Shown: positions 7,659 through 15,597, numbered from the stretch's first letter. The stretch is DNA of 22,951 nt from JAUVXJ01 sp034430275 (GCA_034430275.1 DAOUEW010000245.1:1-22951); one strand, 5' to 3'. The notes: a model not told the origin generated them from the sequence alone. Numbers and translations are program-made.

Positions 7659-8253
7659 CGAGTTCGGATGTCAGGAGAGCGAAGCTGGCCTCGCAGATCT
7701 CGCATACCATCAGCCTCGGCTCTTCTTCTGTGCTGGACTCGGTTAGTCTTCTCCCGCATGCACAGACGTACCCCACGAGACTTGCCGGGCTACCTCGTAC
7801 GAGTCCGTGATCGGGGACATCCTTGGTGACCACCGCGCCGGCCCCGATCATGGCACATCTGCCGATGACTACGCCAGGCAGGACCACAGCTCCAGCCCCC
7901 AGGGATGCCCCACGCTTGACGATGATGGGAAAGACCTCCCAATCCTCGTCTCCCTTCAGATCCCCGGCAGGGGTGATGGCGCGAGGGTACTTGTCGTTGG
8001 TCAGACAGACACCAGGGCCGACGAAGACGCCGTCCTCCAGGGTGACTCCATGGTACAGGTACGCTCCATTCTGTATCTTGACGTTGTCGCCGACGACCAC
8101 GTCACGATCTATGTAGACGTCCTTGCCGATGATACAGTTGCGGCCAACCCTGGCGTTCTCCCTGATGTGGACGTAGTGCCAGACCCTGGTCTCGTCTCCC
8201 AGTTGTGCCTGGTCCGAGACCTCCGCAGTTTGGTGAATCAGCGCGTCTGCCAT
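7630..8253 (-). CDS. wbpD: WbpD/WlbB-like UDP-3-amino-GlcNAcA 3-N-acetyltransferase with Cys-pair tail
   Basis: This 207-residue protein is a left-handed beta-helix acyltransferase: hexapeptide repeats (ARVGRN, IIGKDV, VVVGDN, VFVGPG, ASLGAGAVVLPGVVIG, AMIGAGAVV) run from about 15 to 145. The segment LTNDKYPRA (84-92) is a WlbB/WbpD hallmark. It would transfer acetyl from acetyl-CoA to the C3 amino group made by the neighbouring aminotransferase. The last 45 residues add Cys164-x-Cys166 and Cys184-x2-Cys187, a zinc-ribbon-like arrangement, making it slightly longer than the roughly 190 residues I recall for WbpD. GGAGGG lies upstream of the ATG. The gene begins 17 bp after the flippase gene ends, and is the only one here ending in TAA. 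Confidence 0.92.
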   Translation of the reverse strand: MADALIHQTAEVSDQAQLGDETRVWHYVHIRENARVGRNCIIGKDVYIDRDVVVGDNVKIQNGAYLYHGVTLEDGVFVGPGVCLTNDKYPRAITPAGDLKGDEDWEVFPIIVKRGASLGAGAVVLPGVVIGRCAMIGAGAVVTKDVPDHGLVRGSPASLVGYVCACGRRLTESSTEEEPRLMVCEICEASFALLTSELDEAQRDSDI

Positions 8254-8270
8254 TTCCGTGCACCCTCCAT

Positions 8271-9611
8271 CTAGCAGTGGCCCATCTGCTGGCGCAGGCT
8301 GGTCCAGGCCAGACGCGCCAACTGACGGTATAGGAGCCAGTCCGAGCTTTGCGGTAGGATCACGGTCGCCAACGAGTTACCGGAAAGCTTCATGTACAGC
8401 CACAGTCGAGCGCCCGAGGTGATGCCGTAGGAGATCGTGGTGGCCCACGCCGCCCCGGTGGCGCCGTATAGAGGGATCCAGGCCAGATCCAGCGCGACCT
8501 GGACCAGCAGACCGATCAGGCCCACGTAGGTGTTGAGGAGCGGCTTGCCACGGCCGGCGATGTCGTTAGCCAGGATTCGCCCAGCGCTCAAGAAGACGAT
8601 GCCCGGCAAGAGAATGCGGAACAGGGGGATGGTGGCCACGTACTCCGTCGAGTAGAGTAGCACGATGGCCCAGTGACTGACCACGTAGAGTAGCACAGCG
8701 CCCATGGCGGTGATCAACAGAATGCTTCTGTTGACCAAGGGCGTGAACTGCTTCCTTTGTTGTTCGTCGGTCTCTGCGGAGACCGTGGGGAAGAGCACCA
8801 CGCTGGCAGACTCGGAGACGAACCACAGCTTCTCGGCGAGCCCCACGGCCACAGCGTAGAATCCAACCGCTGCGGCAGGCAGGAATACCCCCAGGAGGAA
8901 GACCTCGACACGGTAGTTGAGGAAGCCCACGATGTTGCCGAGATGGGCTCTGACTCCGTAGCCCAGAGTGTGACGCACGTACTCCAGGTTGGGCCGGAAC
9001 TGGACTCCCCCTGCTAGCCTCTTGATCCAGGGGAACAAGACTAGACAGAGCAGCAATGAGCTCAAGACGGTCGCCCAGAGAGCGCCGGCGATCCCCAGCC
9101 CCAGGACCACGGTAGCCAGTAGAACGAGCAGCAGCAAGAAAACCTTGTAGAGCAGCGTGGCCGCGTTGAATTCCTTGATGCGCCGCGCCCCCAACAGGAT
9201 CTGGTTGACATACTGCTGGCCGAACAGGGTCAGGGGCACCATGAGGATAGTCAGCATCAGATACTGTGGGGCCACTGTGGGAAAGAAGCGGTCCTGGAGC
9301 AGGACGACGAAGATCAGCCCCAGGATGCTGGCCACGGATCCTGTGATGGCGCTGAGCACGATGTTGTTGCCCAGGACTTCTTTCAAAGGGTAGGTGTCCT
9401 GGGCCACATAGTAGACGGTAGCTGGTCCTATACCCAGATTGGTGAAAGTGACCAGCAACAAGGGGAAGAGGGTAGCTAGGGTGTAGATCCCGTTGCCCCC
9501 TGGACCCAGAGTGCGTGCTATGACCACGGAGGTGACCAGGGCCAGAACAAGCCCGGCTATCCTGGCCACGAGGGTCAGCGCGGTCTCTTTCGCGAAAGTC
9601 GCCGCTTTCAT
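8271..9611 (-). CDS. wzx: Wzx-type polysaccharide repeat-unit flippase (MOP/MATE superfamily)
   Basis: A 446-residue integral membrane protein with roughly 12 to 14 hydrophobic helices across its length. It opens with KETALTLVARIAGLVLALVTSVVIARTLGPGGNGIYTLA, where the R-LGP-GNGIY pattern after the first helix is typical of the polysaccharide-transport branch of the MOP superfamily. YVNQILLGARRIKEFN and a PLLNTYVGLIGLLVQVALDLAWIPLYGATGAAWATTISY block near the C-terminus match Wzx/RfbX layout. It would move undecaprenyl-linked repeat units across the cytoplasmic membrane. The start codon overlaps the TGA of the phosphodiesterase gene by 4 bp (ATGA), so the two are translationally coupled. A teichuronic or lipid II-type flippase is a less likely alternative given the surrounding glycan genes. 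Confidence 0.9.
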   Translation of the reverse strand: MKAATFAKETALTLVARIAGLVLALVTSVVIARTLGPGGNGIYTLATLFPLLLVTFTNLGIGPATVYYVAQDTYPLKEVLGNNIVLSAITGSVASILGLIFVVLLQDRFFPTVAPQYLMLTILMVPLTLFGQQYVNQILLGARRIKEFNAATLLYKVFLLLLVLLATVVLGLGIAGALWATVLSSLLLCLVLFPWIKRLAGGVQFRPNLEYVRHTLGYGVRAHLGNIVGFLNYRVEVFLLGVFLPAAAVGFYAVAVGLAEKLWFVSESASVVLFPTVSAETDEQQRKQFTPLVNRSILLITAMGAVLLYVVSHWAIVLLYSTEYVATIPLFRILLPGIVFLSAGRILANDIAGRGKPLLNTYVGLIGLLVQVALDLAWIPLYGATGAAWATTISYGITSGARLWLYMKLSGNSLATVILPQSSDWLLYRQLARLAWTSLRQQMGHC

Positions 9612-11260
9612 AGGTAGCCGAGCGCTCTCAACCGCTCTTCGATCTCAGCCTGATCCTCGTCGACATAGGGGGATACCTCCTCCAGACCAAGTTCGGTGGC
9701 CTGTGGCCTCTCGAATCGGACCTCCCGTCGACAGACCTCGCAGTCGGGCTTGAAGATCTCGGTGGTAACCACGCGCCCGTCGCAGTCGCCGGGGACCGCG
9801 CTGCCCAGGTAGTGCAGAGCCGTGGGCATAGCGTCCATGAGAGACAGAGGCGAGTCGAGCGTCACCCCCTCCCGGACGTCTTCTCCGAAGGCCACAAAGA
9901 TACCCTCGCGATGATGGCAGCCCCGGATCTCGTCTCTTAGAGTGCAGTAGTCATTGGCGAAGAAGGCGTTGGTGACGTTGTAACCATTGTGCAGATCCAG
10001 GATGATGTCTGGTGCGTGATGGGCGTACGGACCCTCGTACAGCTCTTCGCGCCTGTAGGCACGGCGTACGATGGGAGCGTCGGTCAGGGGATTGCAGAGC
10101 TGCTCCAGCTTCTCGATGATCTCACCTCGAACCCGCCGCCTCGTCTCTTGATCCGTGCCGAGGATCTGGATCGCTTTGCTCTCGGTGGCGTACAATTGAT
10201 AGGCTGAGGCGAGGCTCCTGTCCCAGTCAACCTCATACTCGAGGTCTTTGCCCGCGGGAAGGTGGTCCCTCATGCTTTGAGGCACCGCCTTCTTCAACGA
10301 GGTCCACCAGTGACCAGGGATCAGCTTGCGGACGTTGTGGCCGGTGATACCCAGCTTCAGGAGAGCTCGGGAAACGCGCGAGGGGTGAAGCCGACCCTGC
10401 GCCAGCGCTCCCCGGCCCTCGAGGTCCGCGATCTGCTCCCAGCGAGAGAGCTCTGCCGTGCGACCCCTCTTGATGTGCATGTATCCTTGATCGAGGAGCC
10501 ATTTGTTGACGTGAAAGTCCCACTGCTGTCCCTGAAGCCCGTGATCGGAAACCAGGATGATGGTGGCCTCGGGGAAGGCATGGGCGATGTCCTCAATGCA
10601 GCGGTCGATCTCGCGGTAACACAGCTCTACCACGTCTCTTCTGTCCCAGAAGTGGTGCTGGATCACGTCCGTGGCCCTGAACATGAGCATAGCGAAGTCC
10701 CATTCGTCACGTCTCAGAAGGGTCAGGAAACCTTTCTTATGCTTCTCAGTCACGGTCAAGACATCATCCACCAATCGTTGGCCCGACAGGTGGCTCTGAC
10801 AGTTGATGCGGTAGCCGCCCGTAACCTGATGGAGAAGATCCGCCACCTCTGGCGGGGAGGTGAAGGGCGATTCTCGCGGTGTGAGCATGCCGGTCACCAG
10901 CACGCCGTTGATGGGGGCGGGCGGATAAGTCCCAGGGACGTTCATGACCACGCTGCGCCGGCCGTTCTGACTGAGGATCTCCCACAAGGTACGGGATCGG
11001 ATATCGCGACTGCTAGTTAGCCTTCGCCTACCATCCTCCACGGTGAAGAAATCGAACACTCCGTGCCGCCCCGGGTTCTTCCCGGTCATGAACGAGGGCC
11101 ACGCTGGTATGGTGGAGTAGGGAATGGTGCTCATCAGCGTAGCTCGGGTGCCTTCGCCGATCAGGCGCGCCAAACAGGGCAGTTGCCCCTTCTGGAGAAG
11201 AGGATCGATGACATCGAATGTGGCGCCATCCAGGCCTACGATGATCAGTTTGCGCTTCAT
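9608..11260 (-). CDS. Alkaline-phosphatase-superfamily type I phosphodiesterase/nucleotide pyrophosphatase
   Basis: A 550-residue protein of the two-metal alkaline phosphatase superfamily. GLDGATFDVIDPL at 9-21 holds the first metal ligand (Asp11). The region STIPYSTIPAWPSFMTG (44-60) holds the likely Ser/Thr nucleophile. RATDVIQHHFW (195-205) supplies Asp198 and His202, SDHG (238-241) supplies Asp239 and His240, and GCHHREG (447-453) supplies a His. The C-terminus ends in IEERLRALGYL, a tail I recall from relatives in glycan loci. No signal peptide or membrane helix is apparent, so it looks cytoplasmic. It is the first gene behind a consensus-like promoter and is coupled to wzx. It probably hydrolyses or transfers a phospho-linked group in polysaccharide synthesis; the substrate is unknown. 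No good Shine-Dalgarno is visible before the ATG. Confidence 0.85.
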   Translation of the reverse strand: MKRKLIIVGLDGATFDVIDPLLQKGQLPCLARLIGEGTRATLMSTIPYSTIPAWPSFMTGKNPGRHGVFDFFTVEDGRRRLTSSRDIRSRTLWEILSQNGRRSVVMNVPGTYPPAPINGVLVTGMLTPRESPFTSPPEVADLLHQVTGGYRINCQSHLSGQRLVDDVLTVTEKHKKGFLTLLRRDEWDFAMLMFRATDVIQHHFWDRRDVVELCYREIDRCIEDIAHAFPEATIILVSDHGLQGQQWDFHVNKWLLDQGYMHIKRGRTAELSRWEQIADLEGRGALAQGRLHPSRVSRALLKLGITGHNVRKLIPGHWWTSLKKAVPQSMRDHLPAGKDLEYEVDWDRSLASAYQLYATESKAIQILGTDQETRRRVRGEIIEKLEQLCNPLTDAPIVRRAYRREELYEGPYAHHAPDIILDLHNGYNVTNAFFANDYCTLRDEIRGCHHREGIFVAFGEDVREGVTLDSPLSLMDAMPTALHYLGSAVPGDCDGRVVTTEIFKPDCEVCRREVRFERPQATELGLEEVSPYVDEDQAEIEERLRALGYL

Positions 11261-11322
11261 GGGTAACGGCTGCTGAAAGGCTCAGGCGATGGGACAAGAG
11301 TCAGGTTGAGGGTTGTTAGTCA

Positions 11323-11351
11323 ATTGTAGATTACCCCATACGCCTTGTCAA
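11323..11351 (-). promoter_or_regulatory. Sigma70-type promoter of the left operon
   Basis: On the minus strand TTGACA (11351-11346) is followed by a 17-nt spacer and TACAAT (11328-11323). That is a perfect -35 box, optimal spacing and a -10 box with one mismatch. Transcription would start near 11316 and run into the phosphodiesterase gene after a leader of about 55 nt. The eleven downstream genes are separated by at most 17 bp or overlap, so this promoter could drive all of them. It lies in a 182-bp gap behind the GT4 gene; I see no intrinsic terminator in that gap, so read-through from upstream is also possible. Confidence 0.8.
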
Positions 11352-11442
11352 ACATCGGGGGGCAAGGGTGTGGAACAACCTGGCCAGACCCATGGCGCGA
11401 AGGGTACTCAGAGGGACGGAAAGAAAGCTGGACTCAGCAGCG

Positions 11443-12699
11443 CTACGGGCGCGAATAGCTGGTGGTGGAACTGCTGCTCGCTCCGGCCCGGATGGGCCGG
11501 CGGAGGATCGCCGCGTAGACCTCGATGATCCTCGACGTCACGTGGTCGTAGCCGTATGTCTCCACGGCATACTGACGGATAGCCTGGGGATGGAAGCGTT
11601 CTCCATCGGCGAGCACCTCCAGCAGCGCCTCGCTCAGGGCAGCATCGTCTGCGGGCGGGACCAGTAGGCCGGTCTGTGGTGTGACGATGTCCTCGGGTCC
11701 GCCGCACCTGGTGGCCACGACTGGCTTCCCGCAGGCCATGGCCTCGGCCAGTACCACTCCGAAACCTTCGCTGAGGCTGGGCAATACCAGCACGTCAGAC
11801 GCGTTCATCCAAAGGGGTATCTCGTCGTTGGGCCTCCCGCCAGTGAAGGTCACGGCATCGGCGATATCCAGTTCGGCGGCCAGTGCTCTGGCGGCTTTCT
11901 CGTATTTGCCTTCGCCCACGAGGATCAACTCCATAGGCCAGGCTGACGTGTGGCGCAACCTGTGGATAGCTCTCAAGAGGTAAGCTATGCCCTTGGATTC
12001 GGCGATGGCGCCTACGTAGAGCAGTTTCGACCCTTCAGCGTGCAGCCCTAGCCTGGCCCGAGCCTCGGACCGCGGCGCGGGGGCGAATTTGGCGACATCT
12101 ACGCCGTTGGGTATGACAGTCATCTTCTCTGCTTCGATCCCGTGGCCCTGCACCAGGGCACGTTGCAGACTGCTGCTCACCGTTATCACGTGGTCCGCGC
12201 TGGACAGAGCCCAGCGCCCCAGCCTTCTCACCAGGCCGCGCTTCAGGTGGACGGTCACATCGCCGCCGTGAGCGGTGATCACCGTCGGCTTGCGGAGAGC
12301 GCGTCCCAGCATCACAGCCCCGAAGCCATCGGGATAGACGGTGTGGGCGTGGATAATGTCGATGGGAAGATCCCTCTCGATCTCGGTGGCCCAGCGCCGC
12401 AGAGATAGGTACAGTGAGCAGCCCAAGAGGCCGAAGAGGAGGTTTCGAGGAAGAAAGAGCACTCTGGGCCGTAGCACCTCGACGCCCTTTCGTCTCTCAC
12501 AAGAAGGGAGTTGGGAGTAAGGGTACCAATTCTTGAACGCCTTCAGCGGGGGGAACCAGGGGGTGGGCGAGATGACCTTGACCCGGCAGAATCTCGAGAG
12601 GGCCACCGCTTCCTCTTCCACGAAGATGCCCAGAACGGAATCCGTGGCGCGCGGGTAGAGACGGGACACCACCAGGATGTTCAAATCACACGTCGACAT
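11443..12699 (-). CDS. Family 4 glycosyltransferase (two-domain GT-B)
   Basis: About 418 residues. The N-terminal acceptor domain (Glyco_transf_4-like) begins LNILVVSRLYPRATDSVLGIFVEE and contains HAHTVYPDGFGA and TAHGGDV. The C-terminal Glycos_transf_1 domain has VGAIAESKGI (Lys near 237 for donor phosphate), VGEGKYEKA and the E-x7-E motif in SLSEGFGVVLAEAMACGKPVVAT (Glu312 and Glu320). This is the retaining GT4 layout seen in capsule and EPS synthesis. The ATG at 12699 is preceded by GGAG; a GTG one codon earlier (12702) is an alternative start. It overlaps the 3' end of the ligase gene by about 14 bp. The tail is Ser/Thr-rich and of low complexity. The sugar transferred is unknown. Confidence 0.92.
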   Translation of the reverse strand: MSTCDLNILVVSRLYPRATDSVLGIFVEEEAVALSRFCRVKVISPTPWFPPLKAFKNWYPYSQLPSCERRKGVEVLRPRVLFLPRNLLFGLLGCSLYLSLRRWATEIERDLPIDIIHAHTVYPDGFGAVMLGRALRKPTVITAHGGDVTVHLKRGLVRRLGRWALSSADHVITVSSSLQRALVQGHGIEAEKMTVIPNGVDVAKFAPAPRSEARARLGLHAEGSKLLYVGAIAESKGIAYLLRAIHRLRHTSAWPMELILVGEGKYEKAARALAAELDIADAVTFTGGRPNDEIPLWMNASDVLVLPSLSEGFGVVLAEAMACGKPVVATRCGGPEDIVTPQTGLLVPPADDAALSEALLEVLADGERFHPQAIRQYAVETYGYDHVTSRIIEVYAAILRRPIRAGASSSSTTSYSRP

Positions 12700-14029
12700 C
12701 ACTCTCCGCTCTGTATCTCCTGTGCAGGTTGATGACCGCCATACTCAGACCGAAATGGATCCACATAGGAGTGAAATGGATGGCACTGCTTGGGGACAGT
12801 GCTCCAAAGGTGTAGCCGGCGAGAGCGGCCAGGAGGGCCGTTGCTGCGAAGGCTGTGAGGGCCCGTTTCGTCGTCACGGCGACGCGGAAAAGAGCCCAGA
12901 CTAGCCCGGTGTAGAACAGGAGGTATCCAACAAAGACGAGAAGGCCTCCGTTGACCAACACCTCCAGCCACCAGTTATGGAGATTGTAAACGGTCTCCAG
13001 GCCGGACATCTGCCTGAGGTGATACTCCGCGTTCCCCGGGCCCACGCCCAGGAGGCGGGAGTCCAGGGCCGCGGCCAGACCACCGGAGATGAGCTTGAGC
13101 CTGGTGCCGCCTGACCCTGTACCTGCCCCCATCTCGGTGCTCAGCGTGTCAAGACGCCAGTGTTGGACTCCTATGTCCGGCAACCGGAATCCGGGCAGTG
13201 CCCCTTGCATGCCCAGGTATGTGGCAAATACCACTACGCAGACGAGCGCGATGCCCAGCGCCCACTGCCACCGGCTGCTGCGCGTGCCGCGCCGGATAGC
13301 AAGTATGAGCAGGAGACTGGGGACCGCGAGGGCAAGGGCCAGCAGGTTGGTCCTGGAACCGGTGTAGAGCAGGCAATAGACGGAGAGCACGGAGCCGGCG
13401 ATGGCGGCGAGCAGTGCCGATACGCGCCGGGCGAAGAAAGGTACGGCCAGCAGGAAGGGCAGCCAGAGGGCTATGTAGGTCGCGAAATCGTTTTGGTTGT
13501 AGAAGATGGACGTAATGGCCCATTGGTAACGTTCGGGCCTCCCTACCAGCCCGGACGTGGGCAGGCGGAAGTCGCTCACAATCTCCAGCAGCCCGACGGC
13601 CAGGGCTGCGCCGAAGACCGCGAACAGAAGGAGAAGCGTCGCGCGCAGGGTCTTGTCGCTGTTGATGGCCAAGACGCTCCCTGCGGCCAGAGAGGTCATC
13701 ATCAGGAGAAAGATCGAGTAGCGTACGCCCGACGTCGTGTCGGCTGCCCAGAGCAGCGACACGAGCGTCCAGGCCAGCCAGAAGGCCAGTAAGAGAAGAA
13801 ACGGAGTCACGTACACCCTTCGTGGGAACCTGCGATGATAGAGGATCCAGCATGCGCCGCCCAGGCCCAGAGCCATGTACAGGATACGAAAGGCGGATAG
13901 CGTCCTGAGGGTGGGCCAGGCGGCGACGGAGCCCAGGACTGCCAGGGGCAGCATGACCAGGAAGCCCCAGCGGAGGGCCTCAGAAGAAGACAGTTGCGCC
14001 AAGTAATGACGTACCATGAAGCATATCAC
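12686..14029 (-). CDS. O-antigen ligase/polymerase family membrane protein (WaaL/Wzy-like)
   Basis: A 447-residue protein with about ten to twelve hydrophobic helices and one larger extracytoplasmic loop in the second half. The loop holds LISGGLAAALDSRLLGVGPGNAEYHL followed by NLHNWWLEVLVNGGLLVFVGYLLFY. The GVGPGN and HNWWLEVLVNGG motifs are the signature of the O-antigen ligase (Wzy_C) domain family. Members either polymerise repeat units (Wzy) or transfer finished glycan to lipid or protein (WaaL, PglL). With wzx in the same locus a Wzy-type polymerase is plausible, but the two roles cannot be told apart from sequence. Met codons at 14029 and 14017 both fit as starts; neither has a strong ribosome site. 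Confidence 0.9.
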   Translation of the reverse strand: MICFMVRHYLAQLSSSEALRWGFLVMLPLAVLGSVAAWPTLRTLSAFRILYMALGLGGACWILYHRRFPRRVYVTPFLLLLAFWLAWTLVSLLWAADTTSGVRYSIFLLMMTSLAAGSVLAINSDKTLRATLLLLFAVFGAALAVGLLEIVSDFRLPTSGLVGRPERYQWAITSIFYNQNDFATYIALWLPFLLAVPFFARRVSALLAAIAGSVLSVYCLLYTGSRTNLLALALAVPSLLLILAIRRGTRSSRWQWALGIALVCVVVFATYLGMQGALPGFRLPDIGVQHWRLDTLSTEMGAGTGSGGTRLKLISGGLAAALDSRLLGVGPGNAEYHLRQMSGLETVYNLHNWWLEVLVNGGLLVFVGYLLFYTGLVWALFRVAVTTKRALTAFAATALLAALAGYTFGALSPSSAIHFTPMWIHFGLSMAVINLHRRYRAESDVDV

Positions 14030-14408
14030 ACGGGTCCGCGCGTGGCTACTGTGGACGGACTCGCCGGCACAGCATTTCAGCGAGTTCGATTGTGGTGGAA
14101 GTGTGAGAACGTCCCGCTGGTTGGGTCTTGTCGGCGAGCGTTTTCTTCACGTGCGGCTATCATATCGCAGAAGCGAGCTCGACGCTACACCCTGGGCTCT
14201 AACCGTCATGGGGTTAGACGCCGATCAGGATGGGGAGAGCGTTGACCAGGGGCGAGGACTCGCTTGCGGTGCAGGCATTGAGCAGCAGGTTCGCTCGCGA
14301 CGGCGAGAAGCGTACACCTCCAACTCGTATGCCCATTGGCGACTGGCGGCTATCGCAGCCCGGCGTGCGATCCAACCGGTACGGGAAGCGCGAGGCACCT
14401 CAACACCG
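14030..14408. other. 379-bp gap without a convincing gene
   Basis: No known protein family, tRNA or clear promoter can be supported here. The minus strand has one short reading frame of 40 codons (14336 to 14214, starting MGIRVGGVRF) with no ribosome site and no recognisable motif. The plus strand is open through part of the region as well, but mainly as an extension antisense to the flanking genes. A perfect 7-bp inverted repeat with a 7-nt loop (14198-14204 and 14212-14218) overlaps the stop of that small frame. A TATGAT-like box at 14164-14159 has no matching -35 element. The most likely content is the untranslated leader and promoter of the ligase/GT4 pair. Confidence 0.5.
14198..14218. 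repeat. Inverted repeat, 7-bp stem and 7-nt loop
   Basis: TCTAACC (14198-14204) pairs perfectly with GGTTAGA (14212-14218). Neither strand has a T-run after it, so it is not an intrinsic terminator. It lies about 170 bp upstream of the ligase gene and could be a leader structure or a protein-binding site; chance occurrence is also possible. Confidence 0.35.
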
Positions 14409-15548
14409 CTAACGGCCACACCTGAACTGCGTGACCAGGTTCACGACTCGTTCCTGGTCTTCCTCGGTAATGCTGTTGTGAAATGGCAACCTTGCCAGCC
14501 GGTCGCTCACGTCCTCCGTCACGGGACAGTCCCCTGCTTCGCCACCGAAGCGCCGTCCCATCTTCGACAGGTGGAGGGGAAGGTAGTGAAAGACACTGGC
14601 GACGTCATTGCTCTTCAGGTAGGCGATGAAGGCCTGGCGCTCCTCGAGTGACGGGAGCAGCAGGTGGAATAGGTGATATGGTTGTTCGCAGTACTCTGGC
14701 ACCGTGGGTAGATCCACCCCATTCTCCGCCGCCCAGTCCTCTAGGTTGTCGTAGTAGTACTCCCAGATACGCTGGCGCTGGGACTGGATCTGGGCACGAG
14801 CTTCGAGTTGGGCACAGAGAAACGCCGCAAGGATGTCCGACGGGAGATAGCTGGAGCCATAGTCCACCCACGTATACTTGTCCACCTGTCCGCGGAAGAA
14901 CCGGCTGCGGTCCGTGCCTTTCTCTCGGATGATCTCTGCTCGGTCTACGTATCGGGTATCGTTGATAAGGAGCGCTCCTCCTTCGCCACAAGTGAAGTTC
15001 TTCGTCTCATGAAAGCTCAATGTGGCCAAAGCTCCGAACGTCCCAAGATGACGGCCCTTGTACTTCCCGAAGAGGCCGTGGGCGTTGTCTTCCACGATGG
15101 CCACATCATGTCGCTGGGCGATCTCACAGATCTTGTCCATCTCACACCCCACACCCGCGTAGTGCATGACCACGATGGCCCTCGTCAGTGGGGTGATCAG
15201 TCGCTCGAGTCTTGCTTCGTCCACGTTCAGCGTATCTGGGCGGATATCGACGAAGACGGGCTGCGCTCCGCGCAGGACGAAGGCATTGGCGGTAGTGACG
15301 AAGGTGAAGGAAGGGATAATGACTTCGTCGCCCGGCTGGATGTCGAGAAGTAAGGCTGACATCTCCAGGGCGTGAGTGCATGATGTGGTGAGCACTGCGC
15401 TGGGAATACCCAATGCTTCTTCGAGGAGGGCGTTACATCGGTGAGTGAACGGTCCGTCGCCGGAGAAATGGCCGTTGGCGATGGCCTCTCGCATGTACTC
15501 GAACTCTCTTCCCGCTAGGGAAGGACGGTTGAAGGGAATGTAGGCCAT
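14409..15548 (-). CDS. wecE: WecE/RffA-like dTDP-4-amino-4,6-dideoxygalactose (Fuc4N) transaminase
   Basis: A 379-residue DegT-family aminotransferase that resembles E. coli WecE closely along its length. Shared blocks include ALLLDIQPGDEVI-PS-TFV-TANAFVLRGA (65-95), VHYAGV-CEMD (as VMHYAGVGCEMD, 127-138), SFHETKNFT (178-186, with Lys183 binding PLP) and REKGTDRSRFFRGQVDKYTW, which is nearly invariant in WecE. It would convert dTDP-4-keto-6-deoxyglucose to dTDP-4-amino-4,6-dideoxygalactose. The usual EDAAQG near the PLP ring reads EDNAHG at 153-158. GAGGG lies 4 nt before the ATG. The genes for making dTDP-4-keto-6-deoxyglucose (rmlA, rmlB) are not in the window. The gene stands alone between two long intergenic regions and has a hairpin-rich leader. 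Confidence 0.93.
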   Translation of the reverse strand: MAYIPFNRPSLAGREFEYMREAIANGHFSGDGPFTHRCNALLEEALGIPSAVLTTSCTHALEMSALLLDIQPGDEVIIPSFTFVTTANAFVLRGAQPVFVDIRPDTLNVDEARLERLITPLTRAIVVMHYAGVGCEMDKICEIAQRHDVAIVEDNAHGLFGKYKGRHLGTFGALATLSFHETKNFTCGEGGALLINDTRYVDRAEIIREKGTDRSRFFRGQVDKYTWVDYGSSYLPSDILAAFLCAQLEARAQIQSQRQRIWEYYYDNLEDWAAENGVDLPTVPEYCEQPYHLFHLLLPSLEERQAFIAYLKSNDVASVFHYLPLHLSKMGRRFGGEAGDCPVTEDVSDRLARLPFHNSITEEDQERVVNLVTQFRCGR

Positions 15549-15597
15549 GGGTCCCTCTTGCTAGTGTAGTGTGCTTCGCCTGCTCGTTCGGCACTGG

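Noticed and set aside
14159..14164. TATGAT as a -10 box for the ligase gene
   Set aside because: At 17-nt spacing the upstream hexamer is TAGCGT, which does not resemble a -35 box.
14198..14411. Integron attC-like core sites (GTTAGAC and CTAAC-type ends)
   Set aside because: The core-like heptamers are in the wrong order and spacing, one does not fit the RYYYAAC/GTTRRRY consensus, and no integrase or cassette gene is nearby.
14016..14651. Long plus-strand open frame of 211 codons across the gap and the 3' part of the wecE-like gene
   Set aside because: About half of it is antisense to the well-supported WecE homologue, no protein family is recognisable, and every other real gene lies on the opposite strand.
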